Source: Bacteroidia bacterium
Lineage (GTDB): Bacteria; Bacteroidota; Bacteroidia; Flavobacteriales; Flavobacteriaceae
Direction: 5' to 3'
Length of the DNA stretch: 64,000 nt
Assembly: GCA_030428705.1 (NCBI GenBank)
Contig: JAUIDI010000006.1
Coordinates: 1-64,000, forward strand
This document shows positions 46,019 through 55,341 of the stretch, piece after piece. Position numbers and translations under genes: made by a program. Each line of letters begins with the position of its first letter. Positions within the stretch are counted from its first letter, which is position 1. The notes beneath the pieces are model-generated. The model saw only the letters and a list, made by a program, of their open reading frames with translations. It was not told the origin of the DNA and ran no database searches.

Positions 46019-47272
46019 ATGAAAAAATTAAAGGTCATCGAACTTTTTGCAGGCGTCGGCGGGTTTCGCCTGGGTCTTGAAAAGACCGGACATTACGAAG
46101 TGGTCTGGAGCAATCAATGGGAGCCTTCGACCAAGACCCAACATGCCTCACTGGTGTATGAGGCCAGATTCGGTAACAAAAACCACAGCAATACCGATAT
46201 TTCCGAAGTACCGACCTCTGAAATTCCCGATGCCGATGTATTGGTAGGGGGATTCCCCTGTCAAGATTACTCCGTCGCGACCACCTTGCAAAACTCCAAA
46301 GGGCTGATCGGGAAAAAAGGGGTTTTGTGGTGGAGCATCCATAGAATCTTATCCGAAAAGAAAAACCCTCCCAAATATCTTTTTCTCGAAAATGTCGATC
46401 GGTTGTTGAAGTCGCCTTCGAACCAAAGGGGGCGCGATTTTGCCATTATGCTCAAAAGTCTCGATGAATTGGGTTATGCCGTAGAATGGCGCATTATCAA
46501 TGCTGCGGATTACGGGATGCCGCAACGACGAAGACGTATTTTTTTCCTAGGCTACCACAAATCGACACCGATTTACAACCGTTTGAAAGAAACTGATAAA
46601 TCGAATTGGATACATAAGTCAGGAACTATTGCATCTGCATTTTCAGTCGAAAAAACGAAAAAAAACACTAAAACCTTCAAAATTGAGGGTAATTTGGTCG
46701 AAATCTCATCAAATTTCAACGAAAAAGGAAAATTATCACCTTTTGTAAATACAGGGATATTTATCGAAGGGGAAGTATTCACTACAAGGACTTTTCCCGA
46801 TTTTAATGGAAAAAGAACTGTTTTGGGCGACATTTTGCAAAATGGGGAAGTAACCGATGAATTCTTTATTGCACAAGAAGATTACCCCAAATGGGAATAT
46901 TTAAAAGGGGCCAAAAAGGAGATCCGTACGGCAAAAAACGGTTTTGAATACAATTACAGTGAGGGTGGAATGATTTTTCCCGATGCGCTGGATAATGCTT
47001 CGCGGACCATTATCACGGGCGAGGGCGGTAAAAGTCCGTCCCGCTTCAAACACGTCGTACAAACCCAAAAAGGGCTACGTCGATTGACCCCGGTTGAATT
47101 GGAGCGTTTAAACATGTTTCCGGACCACCATACCAAATTGGAAGGGATTAGCAATACGAAAAGGGCCTTTTTTATGGGCAATGCCTTGGTGGTAGGCGTA
47201 GTGGGGCGTATCGGAAACGCACTGTGTGAAAAAATCCGGGAGGTTTCAACCAAACAGGGAGAGAACAATTAG
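46019..47272 (+). CDS. C5-cytosine DNA methyltransferase
   Basis: 417 residues with all main C5 motifs: ELFAGVGGFRLGLE (I), GGFPCQDYSVA with catalytic Cys81 (IV), FLENVDRLL (VI, Glu124), MPQRRRRIFFLGYH (VIII) and GNALVVGVVGRIGNAL (X). A target-recognition region of about 170 residues lies between VIII and IX. It methylates cytosine in a specific sequence that cannot be predicted. The next reading frame encodes a candidate nuclease, suggesting a type II restriction-modification pair. Confidence 0.93.
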   Translation: MKKLKVIELFAGVGGFRLGLEKTGHYEVVWSNQWEPSTKTQHASLVYEARFGNKNHSNTDISEVPTSEIPDADVLVGGFPCQDYSVATTLQNSKGLIGKKGVLWWSIHRILSEKKNPPKYLFLENVDRLLKSPSNQRGRDFAIMLKSLDELGYAVEWRIINAADYGMPQRRRRIFFLGYHKSTPIYNRLKETDKSNWIHKSGTIASAFSVEKTKKNTKTFKIEGNLVEISSNFNEKGKLSPFVNTGIFIEGEVFTTRTFPDFNGKRTVLGDILQNGEVTDEFFIAQEDYPKWEYLKGAKKEIRTAKNGFEYNYSEGGMIFPDALDNASRTIITGEGGKSPSRFKHVVQTQKGLRRLTPVELERLNMFPDHHTKLEGISNTKRAFFMGNALVVGVVGRIGNALCEKIREVSTKQGENN

Positions 47273-47285
47273 CGAAGTCCAATCC

Positions 47286-47906
47286 GTGTCAATACCAAAA
47301 AAAAGCACTTTCAAATCAGATCTTCAAAAAGAGCAAAAGCTTTCGCTATTACTTGATCGTTATTATGACAAACATCTAAAAAACTACAATTTTAAACGTG
47401 TCACCGACTTGGATCGACAAATGAAGGGCATAGACCTTGTTTTTACCCATAAAGTATCCCGGGAAACTTTTTTTGTCGATGAAAAGGCGCAACTGGACTA
47501 CATCAACGAAGAACTGCCGACATTCGCTTTTGAGCTAATCTATCACAAACAGGGAGCTAATAAAAAAGGATGGCTGTTCGACCAAACCAAAAAAACCAAT
47601 TTCTATGCATTGGTAACCGCTATCTATACCGATGAACCGGATATGTTCACTTCGTGCAAAATAACATTTGTCAATCGCGAAAAATTGATTTCTTTTCTTG
47701 GCTCAAGAAGCATTTCCCAAAAATCGCTTGAATCGATAATCGCGCTAAATGAAGAAAAACATTCAAAGCTTGAATTAGAAACTTTGCACCCTAAAAAAGA
47801 AGGATATCTATATTTTTCCAAACAAAATAAGGCCGAAAAACCAGTAAATCTAATCTTAAAACTAGATTTCTTAATCGAAAATGGAGTGGCGAAACGATTT
47901 GTATAG
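47286..47906 (+). CDS. Candidate type II restriction endonuclease (PD-(D/E)xK-like)
   Basis: About 206 residues from GTG 47286; another GTG at 47226 would overlap the methyltransferase by 47 bases. I know no named family. A nuclease-like core is visible: MKGIDLVF (Asp50) and FFVDEKAQLDY (Asp65-x-Lys67), with strands on both sides as in PD-(D/E)xK folds. There is no membrane segment. A position 13 bases after a C5 methyltransferase is the classic place for its restriction partner. Catalytic assignment is by eye, so moderate confidence. Confidence 0.6.
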   Translation: MSIPKKSTFKSDLQKEQKLSLLLDRYYDKHLKNYNFKRVTDLDRQMKGIDLVFTHKVSRETFFVDEKAQLDYINEELPTFAFELIYHKQGANKKGWLFDQTKKTNFYALVTAIYTDEPDMFTSCKITFVNREKLISFLGSRSISQKSLESIIALNEEKHSKLELETLHPKKEGYLYFSKQNKAEKPVNLILKLDFLIENGVAKRFV

Positions 47907-48192
47907 GTGTTTTTACCAACTACTTGGTCCGTGCAAGCCAAATTCGGCATAGGCCCATAAAGTAAGGTGTATTTCATCGTTTCGATTTACTCTTTATGGT
48001 ATTTCCGTCATGATGTCCGGGCAATATAGCGGTATAAAACCGACTCATTGGTATATTAAAGAAAGTCAAACTATTTTCCAATATTCTTAGGGCATTATAT
48101 CACGCTTCGACTATTTTATTATATTTCCACGGGGTTGCCGGGCGTGGCTTTATGCCACCAGCTAAAAAACCTGAAAATAAAAACGGGCGACA

Positions 48193-48768
48193 ATGAACAA
48201 AAAAACCAGTCCGATCGAAAAAACAACCTATGTTGCCTTTTTAAGAGGCATTAATGTTGGAGGACATCACAAAGTTCCAATGGTCGAACTTAAGAAAGAA
48301 ATGGCCAAGATGCGGTTCACCAATGTTGAGACACTTTTGAATTCGGGCAATGTTTTGTTCGATAGCGAAGAAGATAATCCAATAAATCTGGAAAAAGAGA
48401 TTTCGGAGCGTCTTGAAAAAACATTTGGCTTTCCTGTACCCACCTTGATCAGAAATATCGATTTAATCTACGATTTGTTGAACGAAGATCTATTTAAAAA
48501 CATAACCGTCACAAAAGATATTCGGTTGTATGTTTCTTTTTTGCGTGCGGATACGAAAACCCAGGTACAATTACCATGGTCCAGCGATGATGGTTCTTAT
48601 AGAATACTTTCGAAAAAAGATAAAACCGTTCTTAGCGTCTTGGACCTTTCGACAGCCGGAACGCCTCATGCAATGGAAGCTTTGGAGCGTTTTTATGGAA
48701 AGGATATTACAACCCGAAATTGGAATACCATCAAGCGAATAGAAAAGAAATTGGAATCTCGAAGTTAA
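48193..48768 (+). CDS. DUF1697 domain protein
   Basis: 191 residues. The family opening YVAFLRGINVGGHHKVPMVELKKEM is unmistakable, followed by TNVETLLNSGNVLFDS and the late RNWNTIKRIEKKL. The biochemical role of the family is unknown. It stands between the restriction-modification pair and a small PD-(D/E)xK-like gene, about 290 bases after the former. The preceding spacer (47907-48192) shows only a weak GTGGC/GCCAC hairpin. Confidence 0.88.
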   Translation: MNKKTSPIEKTTYVAFLRGINVGGHHKVPMVELKKEMAKMRFTNVETLLNSGNVLFDSEEDNPINLEKEISERLEKTFGFPVPTLIRNIDLIYDLLNEDLFKNITVTKDIRLYVSFLRADTKTQVQLPWSSDDGSYRILSKKDKTVLSVLDLSTAGTPHAMEALERFYGKDITTRNWNTIKRIEKKLESRS

Positions 48769-48828
48769 CAAGCTGTTAATCAAGGCGAAAAATTAGGATT
48801 TTTCCATATTTCTGCTATCTTACCGTTT

Positions 48829-49203
48829 ATGGTAAAAGTAGACAAATCAGAAAATACGGAGTTTTTGGAAAAATCGATCCAATATTTGGAAGCTACCGGT
48901 TTTGAAGACATCAAGGCTGATACTGAAGGTTTTGAAAGTCCGAAATCGTATATTAGAAAAGAAACCGGCAATAAGATTACCCCTGACATTACGGCAACAA
49001 AGAATGGAAGAAAGTATTTCTTTGAAATAGGCCTGAAAACGGAGAAACCCAGGCTATTAAAATCAAAATGGCTATTTTTGGACACTTTAAGCCGTATGAA
49101 TTCAGGCATTTTTCGAATTATTACGACTAAAGGGCATTATAGGTTTACGGACACTATGTTGGAAGATATAAACCTGACAAACAAAACGCCCATCAAAATA
49201 TAA
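48829..49203 (+). CDS. Hypothetical protein with PD-(D/E)xK-like core
   Basis: 124 residues, no signal. TPDITATKNGRKYFFEIGLK gives Pro52-Asp53, then Glu66 with Lys70, the pattern of a restriction-endonuclease-like fold with a shifted Lys. The rest is helical at the N terminus (FLEKSIQYLEATGFEDI) and ends with RIITTKGHYRFTDTML, as in small nuclease-like proteins. Either a minimal nuclease or a degenerate, non-cutting relative. No close neighbour on its strand. Confidence 0.55.
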   Translation: MVKVDKSENTEFLEKSIQYLEATGFEDIKADTEGFESPKSYIRKETGNKITPDITATKNGRKYFFEIGLKTEKPRLLKSKWLFLDTLSRMNSGIFRIITTKGHYRFTDTMLEDINLTNKTPIKI

Positions 49204-49224
49204 TTCGAATTCAAGGTTTGTCTT

Positions 49225-49668
49225 TTAGTTTTTGACCATCCTTATATGGGGAATTCCATCTTCGAGATATTCTTCGCCTATTTGTTCAAAACCAAGACTG
49301 TTGTAAAATTTCTTTAGATAGCATTGGGCCGACAAATGGATCGTGGTCGTATCAAAAAGGTTTTCAATAGCCTTTATCGATGCGTTCATTATTTCTCGAC
49401 CATAACCATACTGACGTTCGTCGGCCTTTACCACTACTCTTCCGATGCTCGCTTCCTTAAAATAATCGCCTGGTTTAAAAATCCGGGTATAGGCGACTAC
49501 TTTGTTTTTCTTGGTACCGATTACGTGTAGTGCTTGTTCGTCCTTATCGTCCAAATCTTGATAGACACAATCTTGTTCCACGACAAAGACCGCACTGCGC
49601 AATCGTAAAATAGCATATAACTCGGCCGTGGTTAATTCCGCGAATTTTTTAATGTCGATTTTCAGCAT
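49225..49668 (-). CDS. GNAT family N-acetyltransferase (ElaA-like)
   Basis: 147 residues, a single GNAT domain. ELYAILRLRSAVFVVEQDCVYQDLDDKDEQALHV matches the ElaA-type N terminus. IGRVVVKADERQYGYGREIM is the acetyl-CoA binding Q/RxxGxG/A loop, and FYNSLGFEQIGEEYLEDGIPHIRM is the usual end. The acceptor is unknown. It shares one base with the CDF gene upstream (TAATG arrangement), so they are co-transcribed. Confidence 0.9.
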   Translation of the reverse strand: MLKIDIKKFAELTTAELYAILRLRSAVFVVEQDCVYQDLDDKDEQALHVIGTKKNKVVAYTRIFKPGDYFKEASIGRVVVKADERQYGYGREIMNASIKAIENLFDTTTIHLSAQCYLKKFYNSLGFEQIGEEYLEDGIPHIRMVKN

Positions 49669-50588
49669 TAATCTTGGACAATTACGTGTTTGCTATCACA
49701 TTTTCCGAACTCAGGTTGTATGTTGACATGGTTTATTCCATGATGATGGTATAGTTCTTCTTCTATTTCTTCTAAAATGATATCAAATTCAGAAAGTTTG
49801 ATATCGTCGATAAAATCGATATGTGCCTCAAGGTGTACCTCATCTTCATTTAATTGCCAAATATGTACGTGATGTACGTTTTTTACCGCTTTTATCTTCT
49901 TGATGGCATCGACAATATCCCGAACCTCGATAGATCCCGGTGTAAACAACATCAATACCCGGGTAGAATCGCGCAAGAGGGCCCATCCCATATAAATTAG
50001 GTACAGGGCAATAGCCAAGGTCAGTAAGGGGTCGACCCAAAACCATTGAAAATACTTCATCAATAATCCACCTATCAAAACGGCCACCGATGCCATCATA
50101 TCGGTCAAAAGGTGCAAATAGGCCGATTTCATGTTCATGTTGCTTTTTGAATCTTTCTTTAGCAACAGTACGCTAAAACCATTCGCAACGATACCCAATA
50201 AAGACAACCAGATTACAAGGTCGGATTCTATTGCCTCGGGTGACAAAAACCTTTCTATTGCTTCTTTGATCAAAATTATCGCGACGATAATCAAAGTGGA
50301 CGAATTGACAAATGCCGCTATTATTTCGGCCCTTTTATAACCAAAGGTTTTATTGGTCGAGGCCTCCTTTTTCGAAAGTATCGTGGCGATATAACTAATG
50401 ATCAATGAAAGTACATCACTGAAATTATGCAGCGCATCGGAAAGCAACGATAAGCTTCCCGAAATGATTCCCCCGATAACCTGTGAAGCAGTTATCAAAA
50501 GATTCAGGAAAATAGAAATAATCAGGTTTCTTCCCTTTAAATCAGAATGCGTATGATGATGATGTGAATGTGGGTGATGGTGCCCCAT
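49668..50588 (-). CDS. Cation diffusion facilitator (Zn/Co/Cd exporter)
   Basis: 306 residues with a His-rich N terminus (HHHPHSHHHHTHSD) and six membrane helices. The metal site is DALHNFSD in helix 2 (Asp-His) and HLLTDMMAS in helix 5 (His-Asp), the normal HxxxD/DxxxH pair. The cytoplasmic C-terminal domain carries VHHVHIWQLNEDEVHLEAHI. It exports zinc or related metals by proton exchange. Co-transcribed with the GNAT gene and 5 bases downstream of rpiB. Confidence 0.93.
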   Translation of the reverse strand: MGHHHPHSHHHHTHSDLKGRNLIISIFLNLLITASQVIGGIISGSLSLLSDALHNFSDVLSLIISYIATILSKKEASTNKTFGYKRAEIIAAFVNSSTLIIVAIILIKEAIERFLSPEAIESDLVIWLSLLGIVANGFSVLLLKKDSKSNMNMKSAYLHLLTDMMASVAVLIGGLLMKYFQWFWVDPLLTLAIALYLIYMGWALLRDSTRVLMLFTPGSIEVRDIVDAIKKIKAVKNVHHVHIWQLNEDEVHLEAHIDFIDDIKLSEFDIILEEIEEELYHHHGINHVNIQPEFGKCDSKHVIVQD

Positions 50589-50593
50589 TTTTG

Positions 50594-51025
50594 TCAGGAA
50601 CAGGGTATTTTTTCAATACGCCTTTCATGTCGACCTCCCGCAAATTCCGTATCTAGAAAGACTTTTACCATCTCCAAAGCTTGGGGAAGCGAAATAAAGC
50701 GGGCGGGCAGACTTAAAATATTGGCATCGTTATGTTCCCTGCCCAGGGCTACGATTTCCTTATTCCAACATAGGGCGCACCTGATTTTCTGATGTTTGTT
50801 GGCCGTCATGGAAGCACCGTTGCCACTTCCGCAGATAATAATCCCGTAATCTGCTTTCCCTTCTTCTACCTCCTGTGCCACAGGATGGACAAAATCAGGA
50901 TAATCGACACTATCGGTACCATCGGTGCCGTAATTGCTAACTTCTATTTGCATAGACTTCAACAGCCCGATAACCGCAAGTTTGTAGGCCGTGCCCGCAT
51001 GATCGTTTCCTATGGCTATTCTCAT
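50594..51025 (-). CDS. rpiB: Ribose 5-phosphate isomerase B
   Basis: 143 residues from ATG 51025; the frame continues upstream but MRIAIGNDHAGTAYKL is the family start. GSGNGASMTANKHQKIRCALCW is the RpiB active-site segment with the catalytic Cys region (IIICGSGNG) and Arg. VALGREHNDANILSLPARF follows. It interconverts ribose 5-phosphate and ribulose 5-phosphate. It is divergent from rnr across a 614-base AT-rich spacer. Confidence 0.93.
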   Translation of the reverse strand: MRIAIGNDHAGTAYKLAVIGLLKSMQIEVSNYGTDGTDSVDYPDFVHPVAQEVEEGKADYGIIICGSGNGASMTANKHQKIRCALCWNKEIVALGREHNDANILSLPARFISLPQALEMVKVFLDTEFAGGRHERRIEKIPCS

Positions 51026-51639
51026 GACCGCTATGTATTGGTTAGCATTACAAATGTACAATAGATATGCGTACAGCACAAAAAGAACCGCGGTCCCATG
51101 AGATAGATTTTACTATTATCAAAACGATTGTTGATAAACCAAAAATCCATAGGATATATGCTGTTTATAGATCGATCAAAAAAAGTAAAAGTTTTATTTG
51201 GAAATTAATAACCAGCGATGTTATATAAAACTCTGGATACATCCGGTAATTTATTTGCAAAAAATAAAATGAAGATATCAAAACACTATTCTTTGAAATT
51301 AACAATGATCGAATAGTTACTTATTACATAAAAGCTGTTGATATCGGTTATCAATATAAGTTGATAAAATTTCTAAACCATTGATTGTTAAAAGAGTCTT
51401 GACAAGATAATTTGTCGATAAAGTACCAAAGCGGTTGAAAGCAAGTTTTAGATGAAATTTTTATGCCTATTTTCAACAACCCATCATCATCATCATTTTA
51501 ATTTAAAATTTAAGAAACAATTAATTAACATGTATTCAAATGTTCATAACTTCTTAAGTGCTAATATCCGTTTGGAAACACCCTAAAAGAAAGCCAATGG
51601 ATTATAATTTGTAATTTTCCGGCCAAAGAATGAAAATTG
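51026..51639. other. AT-rich intergenic region with clustered DnaA-box-like 9-mers (candidate replication origin)
   Basis: 614 bases without a plausible gene between divergent rpiB and rnr. It holds seven 9-mers close to TTATCAACA/TTATCCACA: 51129-51137 (TTATCAACA, minus), 51336-51344, 51348-51356, 51359-51367, 51413-51421 (TTATCGACA, minus), 51470-51478 (TTTTCAACA) and 51541-51549 (TTATGAACA, minus). A CAT repeat at 51482-51495 precedes a very AT-rich run (51496-51540) that could be an unwinding element. It also holds the rpiB and rnr promoters. Origin function is inference. Confidence 0.45.
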
Positions 51640-53826
51640 ATGTCGAAGAAGAAAAGTGCAAGAAACCATAGAAAGAATGAAATTACCAAAGGTATTTTTA
51701 CCGTTCTTGAAAAAAATCCTAAAAAAAGCTTCAACTACAAACAAATTGCCGCACAAATAGGAATCAACGATGCACACGATAGAAATTTGTTGATAAAAAG
51801 ATTGGTGCAGCTAAAAGAAAAAAAACGTATTCTAGAGGAAGGACGCGGCAGTTACAAAGCGTTGGTGGCTACAAAAAAATACCATACCGGAACCGTGGAT
51901 ATAACGGGTCGCGGCAATGCGTATATAGTCGTAGAAGGGTTTGACGACGACGTATTCGTACCCTTTAACAAACTTAAAAAGGCTTTCCATAAAGATACGG
52001 TAGAGGTATATGTCTTTCCGAAAAGGAATACCAGAAAACTTGAAGGCGAGATTACCAGGGTTATCGAAAGAAACAAAACAAGTTTTGTCGGTATCGTCGA
52101 TATGCAACCCAACTTTGCGTTTGTACGACCCACCGACTTCAAGATGTACACGGATATCTTTGTTCCGAAGGAAAAAATAGGAAAAGCCAAAAATGGGGAT
52201 AAAGTGCTGGTCGATATTATCGAATGGCCTGATGATAGAGATTCCCCAATCGGAAGGATTACCGAAGTGTTGGGAAAACCCGGTGAACATAATACGGAGA
52301 TTCATTCTATTTTGGCCGAATATGGGCTTCCCTACGAATTTCCTACAGAGGTGGAACGTTTTGCCGATTCGATTGATACTAGTATAAAACCCGAGGAAAT
52401 TGTGAAACGTAGGGATATGCGTAATGTATTGACCTTTACCATTGATCCGAAAGACGCAAAGGATTTCGATGATGCGCTTTCTTTTAAGATTTTAAAAAAC
52501 GGTAATTATGAAATAGGAATCCATATCGCCGATGTATCACATTACGTACATGAAGATACGGTCTTGGACGATGAAGCCTATGATAGGGCGACTTCGGTAT
52601 ATCTTGTCGACAGGGTTGTTCCCATGTTGCCCGAGGTGTTGTCGAATAATGTCTGTTCGTTGAGGCCCAATGAGGAAAAGTATACTTTTTCGGCCATTTT
52701 TGAATTGGACGACAAAGCGCAATTCAAGAACCAATGGTTCGGACGAACGGTTATAGACTCCAACGAACGTTTTGCCTACGAGGAGGCCCAGTACATTATC
52801 GAAAACAAAAACGGGAATATTCCCGACGATATTTCTATTCGAGGTAATGCCTACTCGGTTTCAAATGAAATAGTAGAAGCTACATTAACCTTGGACAAAC
52901 TCGCTAAGATTATGCGAAAAAAGCGAATGGAAAAAGGCGCCATTTCGTTTGATAAGGTCGAGGTACGTTTTAATTTAAATGAAGATAATGAACCCGAGGG
53001 CGTCTATTTTAAGGAATCGAAAGATGCCAATAAACTTATAGAGGAATTCATGTTGCTTGCCAATAGAAAAGTGGCCGAGTTCATTGGTAAGCAAAGACCG
53101 ACCAAAACTTTTGTGTACCGGGTTCATGACGAACCCGATGAAGACAAACTTATGGCCTTGAATAGCATTATTTCACGTTTTGGGCATAAACTGGTCTTTA
53201 AGGATAAAAAATCCATCAGTGATTCGCTAAACAAGCTTCTCGAAGATGTGAAGGGCCAAAAGGAACAAAACCTAGTCGATACTTTGGCCATTCGAAGTAT
53301 GAGCAAGGCCATTTACACGACCCAGAATATAGGGCATTATGGTTTGGCATTCGATTATTATAGCCATTTTACCTCGCCCATACGTAGATATCCTGATGTA
53401 ATGACCCATCGTTTATTACAACATTACCTTGATGGAGGTAAATCTCCCAAAGCGGAGGTCTACGAGGAGAAATGCAAGCATTCATCCGATATGGAATATT
53501 TGGCGGCAAGTGCCGAACGCGATTCCATCAAGTATATGCAGATCAAGTTTATGCAAGACCATCAAGACCAGGAATTTTTGGGCGTAATTTCTGGAGTGAC
53601 CGAATGGGGTATGTACGTCGAGATAATCGAGAACAAATGTGAAGGAATGGTCCGGATCAGGGATATCAAGGGCGATTATTATATCTTTGATGAAAAAGAA
53701 TACGCCATTATTGGTGAACGCACCCATAAAACCTACACCCTGGGAGACGAAGTGGTAGTCATGGTAAAAAATACCGATTTGGTAAAAAGACACCTGGATT
53801 TTGCATTGATCGGAAAGAACGAATAA
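51640..53826 (+). CDS. rnr: Ribonuclease R
   Basis: 728 residues from ATG 51640 (an in-frame TTG is one codon upstream). N-terminal winged-helix region (EITKGIFTVLEKNPKKSFNYKQI), two cold-shock-type OB domains, then the RNB core with DPKDAKDFDDALSF metal Asp residues, DVSHYV, GHYGLAFDYYSHFTSPIRRYPD, and a C-terminal S1 domain (FLGVISGVTEWGMYVEI). It degrades structured RNA 3' to 5', including rRNA and tRNA quality control. The gene faces rpiB across the candidate origin region. Confidence 0.96.
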   Translation: MSKKKSARNHRKNEITKGIFTVLEKNPKKSFNYKQIAAQIGINDAHDRNLLIKRLVQLKEKKRILEEGRGSYKALVATKKYHTGTVDITGRGNAYIVVEGFDDDVFVPFNKLKKAFHKDTVEVYVFPKRNTRKLEGEITRVIERNKTSFVGIVDMQPNFAFVRPTDFKMYTDIFVPKEKIGKAKNGDKVLVDIIEWPDDRDSPIGRITEVLGKPGEHNTEIHSILAEYGLPYEFPTEVERFADSIDTSIKPEEIVKRRDMRNVLTFTIDPKDAKDFDDALSFKILKNGNYEIGIHIADVSHYVHEDTVLDDEAYDRATSVYLVDRVVPMLPEVLSNNVCSLRPNEEKYTFSAIFELDDKAQFKNQWFGRTVIDSNERFAYEEAQYIIENKNGNIPDDISIRGNAYSVSNEIVEATLTLDKLAKIMRKKRMEKGAISFDKVEVRFNLNEDNEPEGVYFKESKDANKLIEEFMLLANRKVAEFIGKQRPTKTFVYRVHDEPDEDKLMALNSIISRFGHKLVFKDKKSISDSLNKLLEDVKGQKEQNLVDTLAIRSMSKAIYTTQNIGHYGLAFDYYSHFTSPIRRYPDVMTHRLLQHYLDGGKSPKAEVYEEKCKHSSDMEYLAASAERDSIKYMQIKFMQDHQDQEFLGVISGVTEWGMYVEIIENKCEGMVRIRDIKGDYYIFDEKEYAIIGERTHKTYTLGDEVVVMVKNTDLVKRHLDFALIGKNE

Positions 53827-53885
53827 TTTGATTTTTTGGAATGAAGTTTGTTTAAGGAGGATAGCAACACCTACTAAAAACTGAT

Positions 53886-54572
53886 ATGATACAAAAAATA
53901 GGAATCCTTATTGCGTTGTTCACAAGCTTTCATTTAGCTTATATGCAAGAGGAAAAAATATCAAAAGACCTTGACACCTTTAAGGAAATCAAAGCTTTTG
54001 ATGGCCTTTCTGTAAAGTTGATAAAGTCGGACGTCAATAAGGCGGTCATTACGGGTGCCAATACCGATAAGGTGGCTATTGTCAACAATGATGGCGTTTT
54101 GAAATTGCGAATGCAAATCAACAAGATTTTCAGTGGGTATAAGACCTTTGTCGAGGTTTATTATACCGACGAGATTATCATCATAGACGTCAATGAGGAT
54201 GCTCGAATTTCGTCGGACGACAGTATTAAACAAGATGTACTTGAGCTTAAGGCGCAGGAAGGTGGTGAATTGGAAATCAATGCAGAGGTGGACCAAATGT
54301 TGATTAAATCTGTAACGGGAGGGACGATAAAGACTTCCGGAACTTCGAACCTTCAGGATGTTGCCATTAACACAGGTGGGGTATATGAAGGAAGGGCCTT
54401 TGAGACCAAATTTTCTACAGTAAATGTAAATGCTGGATCTCGGGCGGAGATTTTTGCTTCTGACTATGTGAAGGCTACCGTGAAGGCCGGTGGCGAGGTT
54501 TTGGTCTATGGCGATCCTGCCAAAATGGATGAAAAAACTGTATTTGGGGGCAAAATCACAAGAATGCAATAA
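53886..54572 (+). CDS. GIN/DUF2807 head-domain protein, exported
   Basis: 228 residues with a signal segment (IGILIALFTSFHLAYMQ). The rest is a right-handed beta structure of short repeats typical of DUF2807 (putative auto-transporter adhesin head): EIKAFDGLSVKLIKSDVNKAVI, LELKAQEGGELEINAE, STVNVNAGSRAEIFASDYVKA and VKAGGEVLVYGDP. Likely faces the periplasm or outer surface. Function of the family is unclear. It sits 59 bases after rnr. Confidence 0.83.
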   Translation: MIQKIGILIALFTSFHLAYMQEEKISKDLDTFKEIKAFDGLSVKLIKSDVNKAVITGANTDKVAIVNNDGVLKLRMQINKIFSGYKTFVEVYYTDEIIIIDVNEDARISSDDSIKQDVLELKAQEGGELEINAEVDQMLIKSVTGGTIKTSGTSNLQDVAINTGGVYEGRAFETKFSTVNVNAGSRAEIFASDYVKATVKAGGEVLVYGDPAKMDEKTVFGGKITRMQ

Positions 54573-54627
54573 GAAGCACCCCATAAGATTACATTGACCA
54601 AAACCAAACAATAGCAAACGACCCTAT

Positions 54628-55317
54628 ATGTGGGAAGATATTCAGGCGGCGATTCCTTTGGGCTTTTTTTTAAGCTTCATGATCGGCCCTGTTTTTTTTG
54701 TACTTCTCGAAACTAGTGCCATAAAAGGATTTAGGGCAGCACTTGTATTTGATATAGGAGTGATCTTGGCTGATATTCTCTTCATTACTGTTGCCTATTT
54801 CAGTAGTTTTCAATTATTGGAAAATTTAAGCAATCAACCCGGCCTCTATGTTTTTGGCGGGGTTATACTTTTGGTTTATGGTATTACCACGATAGTAAAA
54901 AAATCCATTAAGGTCAAGGTTGCGAAAGGAGCGGAAAAAACTGCCGTAAAAGTAAGCAAGGGCTATCCCGGACTTTTTTTGAAGGGCTTTTTATTGAATT
55001 TTATCAATATCGGGGTCCTGGTCTTTTGGCTTGGCGTTATTATTGTGGTGGGGCCTAGTCTCGATAATGAGCCGAACCGGATCATAACCTTTTTTACCAC
55101 AATGATTATTGCTTACTTCGTTACGGACCTTCTTAAAATACTTTTGGCAAAACAGCTCAAGCGAAAACTTACCATTGACCGCATTCGTTTGATTAAAAAA
55201 GGACTGGGGGTTATACTGGTAATCTGTGGCATCGTTCTAATTATAAAGGGATTTCTTCCAAAGGACCGCTTCAACATTGAAAAGGGCATCGAACGGATCG
55301 AACATATACGGGAATAA
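54628..55317 (+). CDS. LysE family amino acid exporter-type membrane protein
   Basis: 229 residues, six membrane helices. The N terminus AIPLGFFLSFMIGPVFFVLLETSAIKGFRAALVFDIGVILADILF is the LysE/RhtB signature region, with a glycine-proline motif GPVFF in helix 1 and a basic loop (KKSIKVKVAKGAEK). Helices 4-6 follow (NFINIGVLVFWLGVIIVVG). The exported compound is not known. A hairpin terminator follows the stop. Confidence 0.87.
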   Translation: MWEDIQAAIPLGFFLSFMIGPVFFVLLETSAIKGFRAALVFDIGVILADILFITVAYFSSFQLLENLSNQPGLYVFGGVILLVYGITTIVKKSIKVKVAKGAEKTAVKVSKGYPGLFLKGFLLNFINIGVLVFWLGVIIVVGPSLDNEPNRIITFFTTMIIAYFVTDLLKILLAKQLKRKLTIDRIRLIKKGLGVILVICGIVLIIKGFLPKDRFNIEKGIERIEHIRE

Positions 55318-55340
55318 AAAACCCCTTTTAAAGGGGTTTT
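55316..55340. terminator. Bidirectional terminator between the LysE-type gene and tRNA-Cys
   Basis: AAAACCCCTTT-TAAAGGGGTTTT folds as a near-perfect stem ending in T runs on both strands, exactly between the converging ends of the LysE-family gene and tRNA-Cys. Confidence 0.8.
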
Positions 55341-55341
55341 G

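Noticed and set aside
51482-51495. CAT trinucleotide repeat as a DnaA-trio element
   Set aside because: DnaA-trios read 3'-GAT-type; the CAT run does not give that register on either strand.
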